DNA from: Bacillota bacterium
Lineage (GTDB): Bacteria > Bacillota > Bacilli > Paenibacillales > Paenibacillaceae
Reading direction: 5' to 3'
DNA: 18,649 bases
Assembly (NCBI GenBank): GCA_023433615.1
Contig: JAEZCJ010000005.1
Coordinates: 1-18,649, forward strand
The notes beneath the pieces were generated by a model. It was not told the DNA's origin. It searched no databases and was given only the letters and a program-made list of their open reading frames with translations. The position numbers and the translations under genes are program-made. Shown piece by piece: positions 1 through 9,000 of the stretch. Position 1 is the first letter of the stretch. Every line of letters begins with the position of its first letter.

Positions 1-638
1 CGGCAGGCGAATCGGAGCTGCTGGCAGCCTATCTCGAACAGCTCCTGCAAGCCATTCCGGGCATGAGCCGGGAATCATGGAAGATTGAAGCCTTATCGAT
101 CAGCCTCGCGCTGCAGGATGCTGCGCGAAGGCAGCTGGAGCAGAAGGAAGAGACGCGTACGCTCGCAGAGCGGATCGGCGCGTTGAACGCATGCACCGAA
201 CCGAGCGCAGCGGCTCGCTGGCTACGCGCGGAGATGGACCGATTCCTGTCGGCGTACGAGGCTTGGCGAAGGAAGTACAGCGAGGGCGCGGTTGCCTCAG
301 CCATGCGCTTCATCGAGGAGCACTACACGGAGTCCTTATCGCTGCAACAGGTCGCTTCCCACGTTCATCTCAACGCCTCTTATTTCAGCCATCTGTTCAA
401 GAAGGAGACGGGGCGAAGCTTCGTGAACTTCCTGATCGATGTCCGGATGGAACGCGCCAAGCAGTTGCTTCGGAACACGGATCTGAGCGTGACCGAAGTG
501 GCCGGACACGTCGGTTACGACTTGCCGAATTATTTTGCTAAGCTGTTCCGACAGTCCACGGGATTGTCGCCCAAGGAGTACCGCCGTGACCATGACCGGG
601 AAGGAGGCCGCAATGCCGATGAAGCTGCCAAGGCATAG
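1..638 (+). CDS. AraC-type response regulator, YesN-like (5' truncated)
   Basis: This is the C-terminal part of a DNA-binding response regulator; its reading frame is already open at base 3 and the start lies off the left edge. The last ~100 residues form an AraC-type double helix-turn-helix. The first helix pair lies around 'LSLQQVASHVHLNASYFSHL' and the second around 'LSVTEVAGHVGYDLPNYFAK', followed by the typical 'FRQSTGLSPKEYRR' end. The ~95 residues before it look helical and lack the pattern of a receiver domain, which fits the linker of YesN-type regulators with a receiver domain further upstream. Such regulators usually pair with a YesM-type histidine kinase and activate carbohydrate ABC transporter genes. 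The stop lies inside the next gene, so the two are translationally coupled. Family assignment is firm; the partner kinase and target are inferred. Confidence 0.88.
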   Translation, partial: AGESELLAAYLEQLLQAIPGMSRESWKIEALSISLALQDAARRQLEQKEETRTLAERIGALNACTEPSAAARWLRAEMDRFLSAYEAWRRKYSEGAVASAMRFIEEHYTESLSLQQVASHVHLNASYFSHLFKKETGRSFVNFLIDVRMERAKQLLRNTDLSVTEVAGHVGYDLPNYFAKLFRQSTGLSPKEYRRDHDREGGRNADEAAKA

Positions 639-2277
639 ACTGCGGGCTGCAGCGCTGGCTGCGCTTCTCGTCGCGGCGACGGGCTGCAGCTCTGCAGGCG
701 GACAGGTCGATGCGGGAGACGCTTCGATCCGGTCTCGCAGCGCGATTACCGTATCGATCTACGACCGCGGCACGATTCCTTCCAGCGAAGGGACGATCGC
801 GAACAATAAGATCACGCAGTGGATCAACGAGGCCGGTCCCGTCGACATTCGATTCGTGCCGATTCCGCGGACGCGGTCCGAAGAGACGATGAGCGTCTTA
901 TTCGCGTCGGACGAAGCGCCGGACCTGATTCTGGAGTATGCGCCGCAGATGAAGTACACATGGATGGACCAGCAGCTGCTGCGTCCGCTGGACGATATGA
1001 TTGAGCGCTACAGCACGACGTACAAGGAGCTGCTGCGGCAATTCCCGGAGCTGCGTATCGCAGGAACGGGAGCGGACGGGAAGCTGTATCAGCTTGGACG
1101 GATCAATGAGACGATTCCCCAGCGCGGCATGTTCATTCGGAAGGATTGGCTGGATCAATTGGGCATGCGCATACCGAAGACGACCGAAGAGCTGTACGAA
1201 GCGGCTCGAGCATTCACGCTTCAGGACCCGGACGGCAACGGCATCGACGATACGTACGGCATCGCCATGTCCTACAACAGCGGCGAGGCGCTTGACGAGA
1301 TGTTCGGGGTGACTTACCCGGACTATGTCTTGCAGGACGGCGAGCTTGTACACGGCTGGGACCATATCGAGGCCGTCACCGCATTCAAGAAAAGACTGTA
1401 TGCCGAAGGCTTGACCGATCCGTACTACTATACCGACAAAAACGGTACCCGTGCCAAGTGGGAGTTCATTACCGGCAAAGTCGGGATTATGCTGGAACAA
1501 TTCAACGTGCCCATGATGTTCTACACGGAATATTACGAGCCGTTGAAACGGAATGTGCCCGAAGCAGAGCTGACCGTGATGCCTTACCCAAGCACGCCGG
1601 TCGGCTCGTTCAACCCCATCTTCGTCAATCCGGTGCAGATGACGGCCGTGGTCAACGCCCGAGCCGGCGACCCGGAAGCCGTGATGGCCTATGTCGATTT
1701 TGCGGCTTCGCCTGCGTTCATGAAGACGATGTATTACGGCTTCGAGGGCGTTCATAGCGAGACAAAGCCGGACGCATGCCCCCGCATGGCGGATCTGGCC
1801 AAGTGGCGGACGGAATTCAATTACGGCAGCGGGGATTTTGCGATGCTGGCATCGCCGATTCTGTCGGGCAGCTGCCACTTCGGATCGGAGAAGCTGGACG
1901 TACGGGACCCGGATCAGCTGCGCGTAAAGGATCTGTTCGAGCTTAACTCGTCCTACGTCGATTTCGATCTGCAGGTGGCCGGACCGACGCATTCCGAGCA
2001 TATGCCGCAGCCGCCTAAGGAGCTGCAGGAAATTCTGAAGCAGACCGTCAAACGGACCAGCGCGCGTGATGGGGATATATGGACCAAAGCCGTACTTACG
2101 CCAAGCTATTCGGCCGCAGAGGCTAAGGCGGACGCGATCGCGGCCTGGGAGAAGGCAGGCGGCCATCGCGTGGACGAGTGGTATCGGGATTTCTACGCGA
2201 ATGAGCGGCATCGAATCATTCTAACCAAGGATATTTACCGAATCTTTGAGCAGCAGCGCGCGATGAGCAAGCAATAA
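613..2277 (+). CDS. Extracellular solute-binding lipoprotein (CUT1 carbohydrate type)
   Basis: A 554-residue substrate-binding lipoprotein of a carbohydrate ABC importer, anchored on the outer face of the membrane. I chose the ATG at 613 because AAGGAGG lies 5 bases upstream; the ATG at 619 is also possible. The signal peptide has a basic start, a hydrophobic core and a lipobox ending in Cys25 (AATGC). Residues 205-213 hold an acidic DPDGNGIDD loop resembling a calcium-binding loop; the second binding protein of this locus has one too. The gene starts 26 bases inside the response regulator and is followed by an intrinsic terminator, so it belongs to the two-component transcript rather than to the permease transcript. 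It may therefore deliver ligand to the kinase, or be an alternative binding protein for the downstream permeases. The family is clear; the sensing role is inference. Confidence 0.88.
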   Translation: MPMKLPRHRLRAAALAALLVAATGCSSAGGQVDAGDASIRSRSAITVSIYDRGTIPSSEGTIANNKITQWINEAGPVDIRFVPIPRTRSEETMSVLFASDEAPDLILEYAPQMKYTWMDQQLLRPLDDMIERYSTTYKELLRQFPELRIAGTGADGKLYQLGRINETIPQRGMFIRKDWLDQLGMRIPKTTEELYEAARAFTLQDPDGNGIDDTYGIAMSYNSGEALDEMFGVTYPDYVLQDGELVHGWDHIEAVTAFKKRLYAEGLTDPYYYTDKNGTRAKWEFITGKVGIMLEQFNVPMMFYTEYYEPLKRNVPEAELTVMPYPSTPVGSFNPIFVNPVQMTAVVNARAGDPEAVMAYVDFAASPAFMKTMYYGFEGVHSETKPDACPRMADLAKWRTEFNYGSGDFAMLASPILSGSCHFGSEKLDVRDPDQLRVKDLFELNSSYVDFDLQVAGPTHSEHMPQPPKELQEILKQTVKRTSARDGDIWTKAVLTPSYSAAEAKADAIAAWEKAGGHRVDEWYRDFYANERHRIILTKDIYRIFEQQRAMSKQ

Positions 2278-2294
2278 GCGGCATTCCTTTAGAT

Positions 2295-2336
2295 GCCCTT
2301 CGTTCGGCCGATTACGGCCTGACGGAGGGCTTTTTT
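2295..2336 (+). terminator. Rho-independent terminator after the first binding-protein gene
   Basis: A 16-position stem (GCCCTTCGTTCGGCCG against CGGCCTGACGGAGGGC) closes on an ATTA loop. It has two G-U pairs and one mismatch, and six T residues follow directly. It lies 18 bases after the stop at 2277 and separates the two-component transcript from the permease operon. Confidence 0.88.
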
Positions 2337-2363
2337 GCATGGGTAGCCTCCCCTAAATATGTT

Positions 2364-2400
2364 ATCCGTTTACCCATAGAGTTTGAATGTTCCATCCGTT
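2364..2400 (+). promoter_or_regulatory. Direct repeat ATCCGTT x2, candidate activator site upstream of the permease operon
   Basis: Identical heptamers ATCCGTT lie at 2364-2370 and 2394-2400, starting exactly 30 bases apart, about three helical turns. They sit between the terminator and the permease start. A weak -10-like TAGACT (2410-2415) follows with no good -35, as expected for an activator-dependent promoter. The AraC-type regulator at 1-638 is the obvious candidate to bind here, because that family often uses direct repeats. Two heptamers alone are weak evidence. Confidence 0.35.
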
Positions 2401-2456
2401 CGCGGCCTGTAGACTGTAAGCAGACAGCCGGTAATACAGACTGGAGGTGAATGGAT

Positions 2457-3383
2457 TTGGGCGTTATCGCTGTACGCATGAAACAGACGTTTCAGTATAT
2501 CGGCAAGAAGAAGTACTTGTATCTGTTATTGGTTCCCGGGGTCGTCTACTTCCTGATTTTTCATTACTTCCCCATGTACGGCGTGATCATTGCATTCAAA
2601 GACTTTAACTTCGCCAAAGGGATTCTGCGGAGCGAGTGGATCGGCTTCGACAATTTTCGGTACATGTTCGGCTTGAGCGACTTCTACACCGTTTTCTGGA
2701 ATTCCCTAAGTCTCAGTCTGCTTCGGCTCGTGTTCGGTTTTCCGTTTCCGATCCTGCTGGCTATTCTGCTGAACGAGATGAGAAGCGTGGTGTACCAGCG
2801 AATCACCCAGACGATCATCTACATTCCTCACTTCATCTCGTGGGTCGTCATCGGCGGGATCATGGTGAACTTCCTGTCGCCTTCCTGGGGAATCGTCAAC
2901 ATGTTCCTTAAGCAGCTCGGCGCCGAACCGATCTTCTTCCTGGCGGAGGAGCAATATTTTCGGCCTCTGGTCGTGCTCAGCAGCATGTGGAAGGAGGCCG
3001 GGTGGGAGAGCATCATCTACCTAGCCGCGATCATGGGCATCAATTCGGAGCTGTATGAGGCGGCGAGCATAGACGGGGCATCCCGGCTGCAAAAATTGCG
3101 ATACATCGTGCTTCCGGGCATCAAGTCGACGATTATCATTCTGCTCATTCTCCGGCTCGGCCAAATTATGGGCAACGGGTTCGAGCAAATCTTCGTCCTG
3201 CAAAATCCGATGAACCTGGGCGTGTCCGAAGTGTTCGAGACATACGCTTATCGGGTCGGCATCCTGGGGGGACGATTCTCGTTCGGAACGACAGTCGGAC
3301 TATTCACATCGGTGATCGGGTTGATCTTCCTCATCCTCAGCAATCGGATCGCGAAATGGATGAAGGAGGACGGGATTTGGTAG
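2457..3383 (+). CDS. Carbohydrate ABC transporter permease, LplB-like (CUT1)
   Basis: An inner-membrane permease of about 308 residues with six predicted hydrophobic segments, starting with 'YLYLLLVPGVVYFLIFHYFP'. The EAA loop that docks the ATPase is visible as 'EAASIDGASRLQKLRYIVLPG', about residue 201 onwards. The start codon is uncertain. The ATG at 2451 directly abuts the Shine-Dalgarno GGAGGTGA (2443-2450), which is too close, whereas the in-frame TTG at 2457 leaves 6 bases and the ATG at 2478 is also open. It is the first gene of the importer operon: a second permease follows after 33 bases, then a binding protein. The sequence resembles LplB/YtcP-type permeases common in Paenibacillus. 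Family is certain; transported sugar is unknown. Confidence 0.9.
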   Translation: MGVIAVRMKQTFQYIGKKKYLYLLLVPGVVYFLIFHYFPMYGVIIAFKDFNFAKGILRSEWIGFDNFRYMFGLSDFYTVFWNSLSLSLLRLVFGFPFPILLAILLNEMRSVVYQRITQTIIYIPHFISWVVIGGIMVNFLSPSWGIVNMFLKQLGAEPIFFLAEEQYFRPLVVLSSMWKEAGWESIIYLAAIMGINSELYEAASIDGASRLQKLRYIVLPGIKSTIIILLILRLGQIMGNGFEQIFVLQNPMNLGVSEVFETYAYRVGILGGRFSFGTTVGLFTSVIGLIFLILSNRIAKWMKEDGIW

Positions 3384-3417
3384 AAAGCTCGATAAGCAAA
3401 CACAGAGGTGAGAATCC

Positions 3418-4290
3418 ATGCAAATCCGATCGTCCGGGGATAAGGCGTTCGATACCATCAACTACACATGCCTAACGTTGTTCGCGCTGATGTGCATCTT
3501 CCCCTTCATTTACGTTTTGTCCTTCTCGGTCACGCCCTACTCGGAATATTTGCAGAACCCGCTCAAGCTGATCCCGAGCAGGATCGAGTTCGGCGCCTAC
3601 CGGCAAATCTTCGAGATGCCGCTGATGTGGTCCGGCTACCGCAACACGATCATCATTACGCTGTCGGGCGTGGCGCTTAATATTCTGCTGCTCATCATCA
3701 CGTCCTACCCGCTGTCCAAGACCGATCTGAAGGGGCGCAATACGATTCTGCTGCTCATTACCTTCACGATGTTCTTCAACGGCGGACTGATCCCGAACTT
3801 CTACCTGATCCGCTCCTTGGACTTGTATAACACGCTGGGGGCGATGATCCTGCCGGGGGTGCTGAGCGCCTATAACCTGATCCTGATGAAGAACTTCGTC
3901 GCGGCGATCCCGCGGGACTTGGAGGAATCGGCCTATATGGACGGCGCCAACGATATCCGGGTGCTGTTCAGCATTATCGTGCCGCTGTCGCTGCCGGCCA
4001 TCGCGACCTTCACCATCTTTCACGCCGTCGCGCAGTGGAATACGTTCTTCTCGGCAATCATCTACACCTCGGACAGAGACTTATGGCCGCTCATGCTCAT
4101 CCTGCGGGATCTCGTCGTCGAAGACGGCGGCATGGCGAAGGATGCGATGGACAGCGCGACAGGCGCCGTCACCGTGTTTACGCTGAAGATGGCGATCATT
4201 ATTTTTGCGACGCTGCCGATTCTGCTCGTCTATCCGTTCCTTCAACGGTTCTTCATGAAGGGGCTGCTGGTCGGCTCGATCAAAGGCTGA
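3418..4290 (+). CDS. Carbohydrate ABC transporter permease, LplC/YtcP-like (CUT1)
   Basis: A 290-residue membrane permease that would pair with the preceding LplB-like protein to form the transmembrane channel. Hydrophobic segments begin with 'CLTLFALMCIFPFIYVLSFS'. The EAA ATPase-docking loop reads 'EESAYMDGANDIRVLFSIIV' from residue 169. It ends with a short 'RFFMKGLLVGSIKG' tail typical of this permease type. The ATG at 3418 follows AGAGGTGAG at a normal distance and lies 34 bases after the previous stop, so both genes are almost certainly co-transcribed. No ATP-binding subunit follows; the family commonly shares an unlinked ATPase, which would explain the absence. Confidence 0.93.
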   Translation: MQIRSSGDKAFDTINYTCLTLFALMCIFPFIYVLSFSVTPYSEYLQNPLKLIPSRIEFGAYRQIFEMPLMWSGYRNTIIITLSGVALNILLLIITSYPLSKTDLKGRNTILLLITFTMFFNGGLIPNFYLIRSLDLYNTLGAMILPGVLSAYNLILMKNFVAAIPRDLEESAYMDGANDIRVLFSIIVPLSLPAIATFTIFHAVAQWNTFFSAIIYTSDRDLWPLMLILRDLVVEDGGMAKDAMDSATGAVTVFTLKMAIIIFATLPILLVYPFLQRFFMKGLLVGSIKG

Positions 4291-4357
4291 TGCGATTTCG
4301 GTTGAAGCCGCGAACCGCGGTTCCAATAAAACATTCAGAAGGGGAGAGTTGTATAGC

Positions 4358-5992
4358 ATGACAAAAGCAGGCATGAAACACCTCGCGCGAGTGGCTTGCA
4401 TACTACTGCTGGCTGCGGCAACCGCGGCATGCGGCAGCAATACGGGGAATTCGGGCAACACGGGTAACGACACCGGCAATACGGGTAATACGAGTAACGC
4501 CGCGAAAGAGCCTGCGCAGCCATCGGGTTCCGCGGACGATAAGGCGGAGCCGGCGAAGCTCAAAATTTTCAACAGGGTGAACGCGGATATCGTCCTTGAC
4601 GACAATCCGGTCGTCGCGGAAGTGGAGAAGCTGGCGAACGTCGAGTTGTCCATCGAAGCGCCGCCGATCAATAACTATGTCGACAAGCTCCAGATCGTTA
4701 TGGCGTCGGGCGACCTGCCTGACCTCATCTACAACTGGGGCGGCGCGGATTCGAACTACGAGACGTGGGCGGCCAACGGGCTGCTCGAGCCATTGGACGA
4801 CAAGATCGGCCAGTACCCGAACCTGACGAAGAACATTTCGCAGGAGCTATGGGATGCCGTGAAGTCGGTGAACGACGGCAAGACGTACATCGTGCCGAGA
4901 ACGAATATCGTCAATAACTGGGGTTACATGATTAACCAGCAATGGCTCGATAAGCTGCAGCTCAAGGCACCGACGACGCTGGACGAATTCACGGAAGTGT
5001 GCAAGGCGTTCACGCAGCAGGATCCTGACGGCAACGGCCAGGCGGATACGTATTGCTTGACCTTATCGAATCCGGAGCTGGGCAACAATACGATCTGGAA
5101 TTCCACGAACTTCCTGACGTCGGCGTTCAATCTGCCGTTCATGCCGTACAAGATCGGAGGAGCGCCGGATGTCGACGGCGTCTATAAGATCAGAGAGAAG
5201 ATGTCCGGTTACATTCCTTACCTGAAATACATCCAAATGCTCCACGAACAGAAGCTGATCGATCCGGAATTCCTGATCAACAAGATCAATACGGACATCG
5301 ATAAGCAGAACCAGAACCGCGTCGGCATCCGGTATGCCCATCAGTATGCGGTCATGGGCAATCTGCGCCAAGACCCGGAGTCCGACATCAAATTCACGTA
5401 TCATGCGCCGCTTAAGAACGACAAGGGCGTAGCGACGAGCTGGGTTACGCCTTCGATGTGGGGCGGCTGGATGATTCCGAAGGGCTCGAAGAACGTCGAC
5501 GCCGCGCTCAAGCTGCTGGATTGGGGCAACACGACGGAGGCCAACACGCTGATGCAGCTCGGTCTTCCGGGGCTGACCTACGACAGCTATGACCCGGCGA
5601 CCAAGAACATCAGCCGCACGCCTGATCAGGCGGCCAAGCTTGCTTCCACGACCAGCACCTACATGACTTTCGCGAACGCGATCGACGGCAAGGGCGCGAT
5701 TATCGAAGGAGCGGACACGGAGGAGCGGATGGCCAAGTTCAACGCGCAGCTCGAAGAAGCGATGAAGCAGACGACCGTCGTCCAGGCGCCTGCCGTCCGG
5801 GCGCAGAAGATCTTGAACCTCAACAATACGATTCCGGACCTTGTGAAGAAGAAGGATGATCAGGAGATGCGATTCATTCTGAATAACATTACGGAGGAAC
5901 AGTTCAAGGCATTCCTCGAGAAGGAGTGGTACCCGGCCACGGCCGAAGCGGAGAAGGAATACGCGGACTACATGAATTCGGTCAGCAAGTAA
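4358..5992 (+). CDS. Extracellular solute-binding lipoprotein, LipO-like
   Basis: A 544-residue substrate-binding lipoprotein, third gene of the importer operon and probably the main binding partner of the two permeases. The ATG at 4358 lies 9 bases after GGGGAGAG; an in-frame TTG at 4349 abuts that site and is unlikely. The signal peptide ends at lipid Cys25 (ATAAC). Residues 28-47 form a linker of near-perfect N-ending triplets (NTGNSGNTGNDTGNTGN...), followed by a Pro/Ala/Glu stretch, probably a flexible tether from the membrane. Residues 222-227 hold the DPDGNG loop also seen in the other binding protein of the locus. Family features elsewhere include Trp-rich patches such as 'MWGGWMIPKGSKN'. 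A stem-loop follows the gene. Ligand identity cannot be read from the sequence. Confidence 0.92.
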   Translation: MTKAGMKHLARVACILLLAAATAACGSNTGNSGNTGNDTGNTGNTSNAAKEPAQPSGSADDKAEPAKLKIFNRVNADIVLDDNPVVAEVEKLANVELSIEAPPINNYVDKLQIVMASGDLPDLIYNWGGADSNYETWAANGLLEPLDDKIGQYPNLTKNISQELWDAVKSVNDGKTYIVPRTNIVNNWGYMINQQWLDKLQLKAPTTLDEFTEVCKAFTQQDPDGNGQADTYCLTLSNPELGNNTIWNSTNFLTSAFNLPFMPYKIGGAPDVDGVYKIREKMSGYIPYLKYIQMLHEQKLIDPEFLINKINTDIDKQNQNRVGIRYAHQYAVMGNLRQDPESDIKFTYHAPLKNDKGVATSWVTPSMWGGWMIPKGSKNVDAALKLLDWGNTTEANTLMQLGLPGLTYDSYDPATKNISRTPDQAAKLASTTSTYMTFANAIDGKGAIIEGADTEERMAKFNAQLEEAMKQTTVVQAPAVRAQKILNLNNTIPDLVKKKDDQEMRFILNNITEEQFKAFLEKEWYPATAEAEKEYADYMNSVSK

Positions 5993-6010
5993 GGCGCTAA
6001 CCGGCCGTGC

Positions 6011-6042
6011 ATGCAGCTTCGGACGTTGGTCCGGGGCTGCAT
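6011..6042 (+). promoter_or_regulatory. Intercistronic stem-loop between binding protein and glycosidase
   Basis: A 14-bp stem (ATGCAGCTTCGGAC / GTCCGGGGCTGCAT, with two G-U pairs) closes on a GTTG loop, 18 bases after the binding-protein stop. No T-run follows, so it is not a normal intrinsic terminator. Such stem-loops after abundant binding-protein genes often protect the upstream message and reduce expression of the next gene. That role is inferred here. Confidence 0.6.
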
Positions 6043-6098
6043 CGCCGCCGTTCATATAGATGCCGTAAAGATGACCATAACGAGAGGGTGTGCGATTG

Positions 6099-9000
6099 AT
6101 GTCAAGAAGCGTGCGAAGCTGGCTTAGCATCATGATTGTCGGCTTGCTGTGCCTGTCCGGAATTCCCTATGTGAAGCCTAGTGCAATTCCTACTGCCTCC
6201 GCTGCAGGTTCGACCATTACGCGGAGCGGGAATGTCTGGACGTTGGAGAACGACGTGATGCGTGTCTCGATTATTTATGGAAGCGGTTCCATTGAAATGA
6301 CAAGCTTCTACAATAAAGAGGCAGGCGTGGAGTATCTGACGGGCAGCGGCAGCAAGCATCTGTTCTACCATAACTACGGTGGCAGCGCATTGTACTCGAA
6401 CGACGGCGGATGGACGTTAGGTACTGCCGTTATCACGGATATCCAGAAGTTCGGCGTTCATTGGGGCAAGGCGCTGGAGATCCCGGTGACCCGAACATCG
6501 CCGCAGCACCTCACCGTCACGCTCCGATTCGAGATGTATAACGACAGGGCCGGATTGAACTATTCGAACCGGATCAAGAACCATAGCGCGAGCAACAAGA
6601 CGATTACCGAATCGGATATTGTCGCGCTTAATTTGCCGGACAACCCCCATACGCTCCATTATGTGCCCAACATGACATGGTCCAGCACGAGAGGCGCACT
6701 CGCGCCGAATACCGGCCGCAATGCGATCAGCGTGTACGACTCGGGCGACGGGTGGATCGTCCAGCCGGAGATGAATTGGAAGACGTTGGGGCCGGTAGAC
6801 CGTCTCCCGTTCGCCAATATTAACGCATGGAGCGGAATCGACGGCGTCAAGGTGTCCACGAATCCGGGCTCGCTGCAGCTGGTCCTGTTCCCGAATGAAG
6901 AGTTCGAGTATCTGTCCGTCAATATGACGACGTTCCAAGGCGATATCCTGGACGGAAAAATGGCGATGGAGGAGCACTTCCGCAAGCGGTTCAAGTATCA
7001 CGATACGAAGTCCATTTTTCTCGTCAACGATTGGGACTGGCATTGGGATGGCCAACGCTCGGATGCCTACTATCGGAGCACGGTGATCCCGAGGGCGGTT
7101 CAGTCCGGGCTGGACATGATCATGCCGGACGACTTCTGGAATACGACGCGGGACACGACGACGCCGGCCAGCAGCTTCACGACCGATCTGCAATCGCTGA
7201 CGGACGAGATTGTCGAGAGTGGCCTGCAGTTCGGCCTATGGTTCAGCATGACGGGCGACAACCACATGCTGGGGAGAGATCTCGCTGATCCCGCGCAGAT
7301 CGAATTCAAGCGCAGCCAGGTGGAGGATTTCATGATACCGGAATACCATCTGACGCATCAGATGATCGATCTGACCGAGTTCTGGCCGAACGCCTCGGCA
7401 ACCTCTACCTCGCATCCGAGCGATAGCGTCTACCGGAAGAACGTGCTGACGCGCAATTACTTGAACGACTTGACGACCCGGCATCCCGACTTCATCGGCA
7501 AGCTGACGAGCGAGGTCGACATCCATCCGACGCAGGGCGACCGGAACATCGGGCTCTTGCATATCGCCGACAACGGCTTCGTGTCGTCCAAGGGCGACGT
7601 CGATAAGGATCTGCAGATCGGGATGAACCACTTCGGTTACTTGCCGATGAATGCGGTCTACTACGGCGGCGCGCCGACCGGAAAAATGGAAGATTACTAT
7701 TCGTACATGCTGGCAAGGGCAATCAAGTTCAAGACCGATCCGGGAACCTGGACGGATCCGGCCATGAACGCCTTGAAGAAATTCAACGACTGGCGCAAGA
7801 GCCCGCGAATTCTCGAGATGACGAACCAGGCTACCAGACCGCTCTACGCCGGTCCGAACTACGACACGTCGGGCCCGTACGCCTGGATGTACAGGACGGA
7901 GGATAAGCGCAAGGCACTCGTCATCGTTACGGCTGCAGGCGAGACCGGCGCTGCCACGGAGCTGACGCTGGATCTCCGCTGGCTGGACGACAACAAGACC
8001 TATCTCGTCGAAGACATTACGATGAACGATAACGGGACAAGCGCTTATGCGTATAAGGGCCGGTATACCGGCGCGCAGCTGAAGGCACCGGGCTTGACCG
8101 TCAACCTGACCGAGAACACGTCCAAGGGTAAGGCGTTCTGGATTCAGGAGGATAACCAGGCCGCGGCGATGCAGGTGCTCTACGCGGACGAGAAAGTGAC
8201 GAGCTACACGGAAACCGAAGGCGAATCGCGCTTGACGGTGAACGCGACCGGCCCCGCGAATACGACGGGCAAAGTGGTTGTTTTCGACAGGCCGGCCAAT
8301 CGGGCGATCGTCAGCGACGTTGCGATCGGTGCCGGCGGAACCGGTAGCGTAACGGTCGAATCCGGCGCCCAATCGGAGGCCGAGACGCTCGCGACGACCG
8401 TTTCCGCCGGCGATAACGCGGCGAATGCAAGCGATTCTGCTGCGAGCGGCGGCTCGCTTAGCTACGGCAACCTGAATGCCGTCGGCGATTGGATCGCGTA
8501 TAGCGTGAACGTGCCGAGCGCGGGGACGTACAACGTGAAAGTGCGGGTCAAGAAACATCCTGACCGGGGAATCGGGCAGCTCTATATCGATGGCGCTCCG
8601 CATGGCACGCCGATCGACCATTATGCGGCAACGCAAGGGTACGCGGAAGCGAATCTAGGCGATTACACGTTCAGCTCGCCCGGGGATAAGGCCTTCCGAT
8701 TCCAAGTAACCGGCAAGCATGCCAGCGCAGCGTCGTACAAGCTGGCTACAGACACGATCCGTCTGACGTTTCGTTCGCCGAATCTCCTGCTGCCGCCTCC
8801 CGTGCCGGAGCCGGTCAAGTACGAGAGCGAGAACTTGCCGGCAACCGTATCCGCCGGGGACTCGCATACGAACGCGAACGAATCGGGCGCCAGCAACAAG
8901 GCGCTCCATTACGCCAACGTGAATGCCGTCGGCGATTGGGTCGACTATGCGGTGAACGTGCCGTCGCCCGGTACCTATCGCGTGAAGGTGCAGGTGAAGA

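Noticed and set aside
205..541. A second plus-strand open frame inside the response regulator
   Set aside because: It is out of frame with the AraC domain and has no ribosome site or recognisable motif.
898..2211. A 437-codon open frame on the minus strand
   Set aside because: It is exactly antisense to the binding-protein gene, has no ribosome site and reads as a His/Arg/Leu-rich shadow of the codon bias.
5063..6133. A 356-codon minus-strand open frame
   Set aside because: Antisense to the second binding-protein gene, with no recognisable domain and Arg/Leu-rich composition.
7236..8636. A 466-codon minus-strand open frame
   Set aside because: Antisense to the glycosidase, which has signal peptide, catalytic motifs and repeats; the shadow has none.
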